Shown piece by piece: positions 59,801 through 64,000 of a stretch of DNA of 64,000 nt (the first letter of the stretch is position 1; each line of letters begins with the position of its first letter). The DNA lies in assembly GCA_009889515.1 (NCBI GenBank), contig WUQR01000068.1:62001-126000 (forward strand), written 5' to 3'. The notes under the pieces are model-generated. The model worked only from the letters and a program-made list of their open reading frames with translations, made no database searches and was not told where the DNA came from. The position numbers and the translations under genes were made by a program. Origin of the DNA: Nitrososphaerota archaeon (GTDB taxonomy: Archaea; Thermoproteota; Nitrososphaeria_A; Caldarchaeales; Calditenuaceae).

Positions 59801-60670
59801 ATGTTGGAGAAGGTGTCTGAGATAGTTTTTGATAGGCGGGGCGGCTCCTCCCAGATAGCAGTGAACCTCCTCAGCTATCTGGCGGAGGCTGCGCCTGAGG
59901 GGGAGCCTGACGTCGTCAGATTTTTCCTCGAGGAGCTGTATGCGACTGTCCTTAAACGGAGGAGCCTCATAGCACCGATAAACCTCGTCAGCATCCTGAA
60001 GCAGGCCTACACCACCTCGCTGGGGGAGAGCGAGACTAGGCCATATTTGCGGGAGATGATACGTGGGCTGCTCCGAATGTATGAGGCGGTCCTCGAGGCT
60101 GCTTTGAGGGCTGCTGAGAAGAGGCTTGCACAATACGACACAATACTCACGCTCAGTAAGAGCTCACAGGTGATATCGACGTTGAAGAGGATTGCACCTC
60201 GCGAGACTAGGGTCTTGGTGGGCTGGCCTCTAATGGATGGTCTAGCAGCCTATAGAGAGCTCAAGGCCGCAGGCATAAACACCGTCCTACTCCCCGACCT
60301 CTCAATCCATGAAGCCCTCAAAGACGTTGACGTCCTTCTGCTGGGATGTGATGCGGTGTTACCTGACGGCTCAGCCGTCAATAGGTCCGGCTCGCGCATA
60401 GCAGCACTGGCCGCCCACGAGGCCGGGGTCCCCACACTCATAATCTGCGACTCAACCAAGCTCGACATAAACAATCTATGGACAGCAGAGAAGTGGAGCC
60501 TAACAGTTGAAGGGGCTACGGTAGAGTTCCAAGTATTTGAGAGAATCGACTCCGGTTTAGTTACAGAGTATATCTCGGAGCTCGGCTGCCTCGCTCCAGC
60601 CCTCTTTGTAGATGCGGCAAGGGAGGAGGTGGGTTCTTGGCCGAGAAGGCTAACCGCCCAGCAGCGATAG
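59801..60670 (+). CDS. aIF2B-like/ribose-1,5-bisphosphate isomerase family protein
   Basis: 289 residues. The C-terminal Rossmann part has VLLGCDAVLPDGSAVNRSGS and PTLIICDSTKLD, the signature of the eIF2B alpha/beta/delta family. In archaea the proteins are either regulatory IF2B-like factors or sugar-phosphate isomerases such as R15P isomerase and MtnA. The CDAV...NRSGS pattern is that of the eIF2B group. It follows the dehydrogenase by one base. Confidence 0.88.
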   Translation: MLEKVSEIVFDRRGGSSQIAVNLLSYLAEAAPEGEPDVVRFFLEELYATVLKRRSLIAPINLVSILKQAYTTSLGESETRPYLREMIRGLLRMYEAVLEAALRAAEKRLAQYDTILTLSKSSQVISTLKRIAPRETRVLVGWPLMDGLAAYRELKAAGINTVLLPDLSIHEALKDVDVLLLGCDAVLPDGSAVNRSGSRIAALAAHEAGVPTLIICDSTKLDINNLWTAEKWSLTVEGATVEFQVFERIDSGLVTEYISELGCLAPALFVDAAREEVGSWPRRLTAQQR

Positions 60671-60707
60671 GTTTAGCTCAAAGCCTAGAGCCTCTGGAGG
60701 ATTAGAC

Positions 60708-61331
60708 GTGGAGAAGGTCTACTACGTTAGTGTAGGACCCCTGAGAAGTAACTCCTACCTGCTTGTCGACGGTGGCAGCGGCGAGGCTGTGATCATAGAC
60801 GCGGGCGACGAGCCTCACAAAATACTTGGAATGCTCAGGACCGGCGTCAGGGTCAAGAAGATAATAGCGACGCACGGGCATTTCGACCACGTCCTAGCCG
60901 TGGATGATATTAGAGAGGCTCTCGGGGTTGAGTTTCTAATCCACCGCGCAGACCAAGCAGTGCTAGACATCCTGCCCCAAAGCACCCTCCGGGTCCTTGG
61001 AGTAAGCCTGAAGCCGCCTAGGCCTGACGGCTACTTGGAGGACGGTGACACAATCCAAGTCGGGGGGCTGCAGCTAAAGATTATCCACACGCCGGGACAC
61101 TCACCCGGAAGCTCCTGCCTCCTGACAGGCAAGACCTTGTTCAGCGGGGACACACTCTTCCAAGGCACAATAGGCAGGACAGACATACCACTGGCAGACC
61201 CCCAGAAGATAATAGAGTCGATAAAATCGAAGCTATACACCCTACCCGACGACACTCTTGTATATCCGGGGCACGGGCCATCCACAACTATAGGCTATGA
61301 GAGGCGGAACAACCCGTTCGTCAGGGCATGA
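60708..61331 (+). CDS. Metallo-beta-lactamase hydrolase (glyoxalase II-like)
   Basis: 207 residues. The zinc motif ATHGHFDHVLAVDDI, HTPGHSPGSS and FSGDTLFQGTIGRTDIP, plus VYPGHGP near the end, are the metallo-hydrolase set of glyoxalase II and related thioester hydrolases. It should act on a thioester or lactone in the cytoplasm. GTG start. The stop overlaps the uracil-DNA glycosylase start by 4 bases. Confidence 0.92.
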   Translation: MEKVYYVSVGPLRSNSYLLVDGGSGEAVIIDAGDEPHKILGMLRTGVRVKKIIATHGHFDHVLAVDDIREALGVEFLIHRADQAVLDILPQSTLRVLGVSLKPPRPDGYLEDGDTIQVGGLQLKIIHTPGHSPGSSCLLTGKTLFSGDTLFQGTIGRTDIPLADPQKIIESIKSKLYTLPDDTLVYPGHGPSTTIGYERRNNPFVRA

Positions 61332-62053
61332 AGCCCCAAGACCAGCCTGAGAAGAGACTGGCCGAGATAAGGGGCAGGATAGTCTCATGCACTAGGTGTC
61401 CCAGACTCGTGAGGTACAGGCAGGAGGTTGCGCGACACCCTCCAAAGAGATACGCGGCCGAGACCTATTGGGCCAAACCCCTACCGGGCTTCGGAGACCC
61501 TAACGCCTCCATCCTCGTAGTAGGCCTAGCACCTGCAGCGCATGGAGGAAATAGGACGGGCCGAATGTTCACTGGGGACAGCGCCGGCAACACTCTAGTC
61601 AGAGCCCTCTACGCAAACGGTCTGGCAAATATCCCCCACTCGGTAAGCCGCGACGATGGGTTGAGACTGACCAGGTGCTTCCTGACAGCTGCCCTACGAT
61701 GCGTTCCACCACATAATACGCCGCTTAAGGAGGAGCTGGAAAACTGCTATGGATATCTAAGCGAGGAGTTCGATGTGCTTGGAGGGGTAAAAGCAATTGT
61801 GGCGCTGGGAGGACTGGCATTCAGCACGTCTGTGAGACTCCTACGGGATAAGGGATTCACACCAGAGGGTGGTAGACCCGTATTCAGACACGGCCAAGTC
61901 TACAAATTTACTCAGGGGCAAGGTGGACGCATTGTCTGGCTACTTGCGACATATCACCCGAGTAGGAGGAACACGCAGACACGACTATTGACCCAGAAGA
62001 TGTTAAACAACGTGTTTAGACGAGCAGCTAGGCTCGCAGGTGTTAAAACATAG
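61328..62053 (+). CDS. Family 5 uracil-DNA glycosylase (UDGb)
   Basis: 241 residues. Motif 1 is GLAPAAHGGNRTGRMFTGD and motif 3 is the His in ATYHPSRRN; the 4Fe-4S ligands include CTRCPR near the N-terminus and the later Cys residues in RCFLTAALRC and ENCY. Family 5 enzymes, found in archaea and some bacteria, remove uracil and hypoxanthine from DNA and lack the polar residue used by family 4. ATG overlaps the upstream stop. Confidence 0.93.
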   Translation: MKPQDQPEKRLAEIRGRIVSCTRCPRLVRYRQEVARHPPKRYAAETYWAKPLPGFGDPNASILVVGLAPAAHGGNRTGRMFTGDSAGNTLVRALYANGLANIPHSVSRDDGLRLTRCFLTAALRCVPPHNTPLKEELENCYGYLSEEFDVLGGVKAIVALGGLAFSTSVRLLRDKGFTPEGGRPVFRHGQVYKFTQGQGGRIVWLLATYHPSRRNTQTRLLTQKMLNNVFRRAARLAGVKT

Positions 62054-62057
62054 CTGT

Positions 62058-63107
62058 TTAGGGAGGGTTAACTGCTTGGACAATATTCGTGTTCATTCTC
62101 ACAAACTTGTTCAACGCAACTTCCGCAATCATCCTAACCGAGTCCAGTATTGCCGAGAAGTGCATCAGTGAGACCCTGAGGGAGAGGGATAGCTCGACAT
62201 CACTCACCTCCTCAATCAACTCGCGCTCGGTTGACTCGATCTCGTCAGCCATATTCTCCAAGGAGTCGAGGACACTATTTATCGTCTTGAGGTCGAGTGT
62301 CAGGAAGGCGTTGACGCCATTTGTGAGGAGGCTCTGGATATCTTCTGCCAGAGAGACGAGCCTATCTACAATCTTTTTCTTAGTTGGTGCTCCCTTATGC
62401 CTGATGTTGAGGCTCTCTTTAGCTAGTGCGATTGCATGTTGTCCTGCTTCTTCGAGAGCCTTTGCGACAAGCCTGTATCCCAGTACGGCGATTGGCATGT
62501 CGATTCCTATCGTGTGTGCGAGTGATGGGTTTCTGAGGGCGAGGATTAGCTGCCTAACGGCTATGGAGTAGAGCTCCTCGAGCTTCTTTCCCGTGCTAAT
62601 GACATCTCCAGCCTTCTCAGAGATTCCGCGGACAAGCGAGTCTATTGCAACACCTAGCATCGATATGACCAGAACGTTAAGGCGTCTGATTATGGCTTCG
62701 ACCTTAAACCTCGCCGGGTCAATTATTGCCTGTAAGACTATCTGCCTCGGAGTCTGCTCAATAACCTCAAAACCTGGAAGAGACTCAACCGCAGCCAGTA
62801 TGGCTTGGGATTGACTACCCGTGAGCCCCATGTTGGATGTGACCTTGACTATGTCGTATCCCTGTAAGAAGCAGGAAGTTACTATCCTAGCCAGAACCTC
62901 GGGCTTCTCCACCTCGTCGGCGTTTATTACCACCGACGCAGGCTCACGTACGACTTCTCTACTATGTATGGTGAGGTTGTCTCCGTTTACCTCTATGTAG
63001 ACTATGTCGCCGGGCTTCAGTCTCCTCTCGGCCACCCACTGTTTAGGCAGTGATACTACGAGTGTGGTCGTGCCTAACCTCTGAAGCCTCCGGGGATAAA
63101 TGGTCAT
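62058..63107 (-). CDS. AbrB-type DNA-binding/PhoU-like regulator (second copy)
   Basis: 349 residues. YPRRLQRLGTTTLVVSLPKQ then VAERRLKPGDIVYI is the AbrB swapped-hairpin domain; after an alpha/beta part (about 60-140) come two PhoU bundles with acidic ends (NMADEIESTERELIEE). It is the longer version of the 53.4 kb protein. Two copies in 9 kb suggests either two phosphate or metal regulons or an older duplication. ATG start. Confidence 0.85.
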   Translation of the reverse strand: MTIYPRRLQRLGTTTLVVSLPKQWVAERRLKPGDIVYIEVNGDNLTIHSREVVREPASVVINADEVEKPEVLARIVTSCFLQGYDIVKVTSNMGLTGSQSQAILAAVESLPGFEVIEQTPRQIVLQAIIDPARFKVEAIIRRLNVLVISMLGVAIDSLVRGISEKAGDVISTGKKLEELYSIAVRQLILALRNPSLAHTIGIDMPIAVLGYRLVAKALEEAGQHAIALAKESLNIRHKGAPTKKKIVDRLVSLAEDIQSLLTNGVNAFLTLDLKTINSVLDSLENMADEIESTERELIEEVSDVELSLSLRVSLMHFSAILDSVRMIAEVALNKFVRMNTNIVQAVNPP

Positions 63108-63193
63108 TTGCCTGTATATGTAATGTATATACTATTTAAGCATAACGCTTATCAAAACAGCGGGCCACATCATAACCGTAAGAGGTGAGGGAT

Positions 63194-63397
63194 ATGGCAT
63201 CCCTACAAGAAACAGAGACCGTAAGAATCCCAGCCAGGAGAAGCTATGCCGCCGGTTATAAATACTGTAGCAGATGCAGGACATACCACCTAACAGACAG
63301 CGTAAGGTGCCCCTACTGCGGAATACTACTGAGGAACTCGCCGAGGAAGAAGAAGCCAGTCGACTCGTCCAAATACATTCAAGCGCCGATAGTGTAG
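63194..63397 (+). CDS. Small zinc-ribbon protein
   Basis: 67 residues from ATG 63194, preceded by the SD sequence GAGGTGAGGG; GTG 63185 is in frame but lies inside it. YKYCSRCRTYHLTDSVRCPYCG is the single zinc ribbon (CxxC pairs 16 residues apart), followed by a basic NSPRKKKPVD tail. Nucleic acid or RNA polymerase contact is a common role of such proteins; no more can be said. Confidence 0.75.
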   Translation: MASLQETETVRIPARRSYAAGYKYCSRCRTYHLTDSVRCPYCGILLRNSPRKKKPVDSSKYIQAPIV

Positions 63398-63477
63398 GCT
63401 GGGTGTCCGGGATCTCTTTTTCAGAGAATCCCGCAGTATTATTAGAGGGTAGATCTAGGCTCTGGGGATATAACGGC

Positions 63478-63485
63478 TAAATATA
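63478..63485 (+). promoter_or_regulatory. TATA box of the last membrane protein gene
   Basis: TAAATATA, centred about 29 bases before ATG 63511, fixing the start of the last gene. Confidence 0.65.
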
Positions 63486-63510
63486 CCGCTACTCTCGCAT
63501 GTAAACCTGA

Positions 63511-64000
63511 ATGCTGAGAGGGACACTCGCGGCGGTATCACTTCTGCTCTTGCTGGGTGTATATTATACGGCAGGTGTTCAGCTTCCGGTTTATGACCCC
63601 CAGCGGGCTGTCGTGGGGGAGCTTCTCAAAGCGGTTTTCTTCCACTTAACACCCCTCTCCAGCCTCCTCGGTGGAGGCGTGAAGATAACAGGTGTAAACT
63701 TTGTGCTAAGCTCCAGCTACGGCCCCCTCCCCCTACTATCACTTATCCTGGCTGGGCTTCTTGTGGGGCTTATGAGCCGCTCTCTCCCACAGGCTATAAC
63801 AGCCGCCCTGACAACCTCAATGCTCCTCATGATAATGGCCATAATGCTCATGATCGGCTTTCTACCCACCCTTCCAATGCAGAGTGAGGATCTCAGATGG
63901 CAGATAGACACCGTGTTCTCGACAATTCTCTTGGAGAAGCCGCTCGAACTCCCAGTAATGGTTGCAGCGCCAATAATCGCATCAATCCCAACCGGCATAG
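63511..64000 (+). CDS. Integral membrane protein, N-terminal part (cut by window end)
   Basis: The frame is open from ATG 63511 to the window end (163 residues). It opens with a signal-anchor-like helix (LAAVSLLLLLGVYYTAGV), then an outside loop, two hydrophobic helices near residues 70-110 (LLSLILAGLLVGLMS; MLLMIMAIMLMIGFLP) and more. Many leucines and methionines and no catalytic motif. The family cannot be judged from this part. Confidence 0.75.
   Translation, partial: MLRGTLAAVSLLLLLGVYYTAGVQLPVYDPQRAVVGELLKAVFFHLTPLSSLLGGGVKITGVNFVLSSSYGPLPLLSLILAGLLVGLMSRSLPQAITAALTTSMLLMIMAIMLMIGFLPTLPMQSEDLRWQIDTVFSTILLEKPLELPVMVAAPIIASIPTGI

Noticed and set aside
1-64000. CRISPR array, rRNA or tRNA genes
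   Set aside because: No spaced direct repeats were seen, and reading the intergenic regions for T-loop sequences such as GGTTCGAATCC found none. This was by eye; a covariance-model scan could still find a divergent tRNA.

Overview
The window is archaeal chromosome, most likely from a thermophilic TACK-group lineage close to Caldarchaeales/Aigarchaeota or Thaumarchaeota; this lineage is an inference. The evidence is transcription factor B, SUI1/aIF1, aIF2-alpha, an aIF2B-like protein, Nop10, S25e, Taw2, DtdA, diphthine synthase, a bifunctional FBP aldolase/phosphatase, class I HMG-CoA reductase and an Lhr-type helicase. S25e is a TACK/Asgard-type ribosomal protein, and DnaK is rare in hyperthermophilic Crenarchaeota but present in thaumarchaeal relatives. 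Many genes have a TATA box about 25-30 bases before an ATG, GTG or TTG, the pattern of leaderless archaeal transcripts. Coding density is high, convergent genes often overlap at their 3' ends, and no CRISPR array, rRNA, tRNA or intact insertion sequence was recognised.

Layout. 1-5 kb: end of an MFS transporter, a TackOD1-like zinc-ribbon regulator, a HAD phosphatase, glycerate 2-kinase, a hemerythrin protein and small membrane proteins. 5.4-11.3 kb: an Lhr helicase convergent with a three-gene operon for a compact SMC-type ATPase, a kleisin-like protein and a KITE/Nse3-like winged-helix protein. 11.4-15.3 kb: a small unknown protein, archaemetzincin and an AT-rich island with a Tat-signal protein whose composition changes after its first ~95 codons. 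15.3-31 kb: AK6-like kinase, an isocitrate/isopropylmalate dehydrogenase family enzyme, SerRS, the aIF2-alpha/Nop10/HD-hydrolase operon, HMG-CoA reductase, DNA ligase, N-acetyltransferase, CysRS, Nudix, methyltransferase, PMT-family mannosyltransferase, a lone S19 followed by a glutamate-dehydrogenase fragment, Lrp regulator and aldo/keto reductase. 31-39 kb: an HDAC-family deacetylase with DUF99, sugar nucleotidyltransferase, Dph5 fused to DUF357 next to FAD synthetase, dihydropteroate synthase, radical SAM enzyme, an RNase J-like metallo-hydrolase, a 58-residue histone-fold protein and a C/D box RNA.

39-54 kb: F420-type flavoenzymes, an exported protein paired with a DUF4129-like protein, acyltransferase, aIF1, TatA, TFB, a cupredoxin, SAM hydroxide adenosyltransferase, S8-L6, DnaK, a cyclophilin-like protein, S25e, a YbaK-type deacylase, Taw2 and an AbrB-PhoU protein. 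54-64 kb: a tiny Glu/Trp peptide gene, NAD synthetase with a separate nitrilase-type amidase, DtdA, FBP aldolase/phosphatase, alcohol dehydrogenase, aIF2B-like protein, metallo-beta-lactamase, family-5 uracil-DNA glycosylase, a second AbrB-PhoU protein, a zinc-ribbon protein and a membrane protein cut by the window end.

Most of the content is information processing (translation initiation, tRNA charging and editing, tRNA modification, DNA ligation and repair) and central metabolism. The most unusual items are the compact SMC-kleisin-KITE operon, the C/D RNA whose two guides are complementary to each other, the 44-residue peptide that is about two-thirds glutamate, and the composition break inside the Tat-signal gene. 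Starts were moved from the longest reading frame where a TATA box, Shine-Dalgarno sequence or family N-terminus argued for it.
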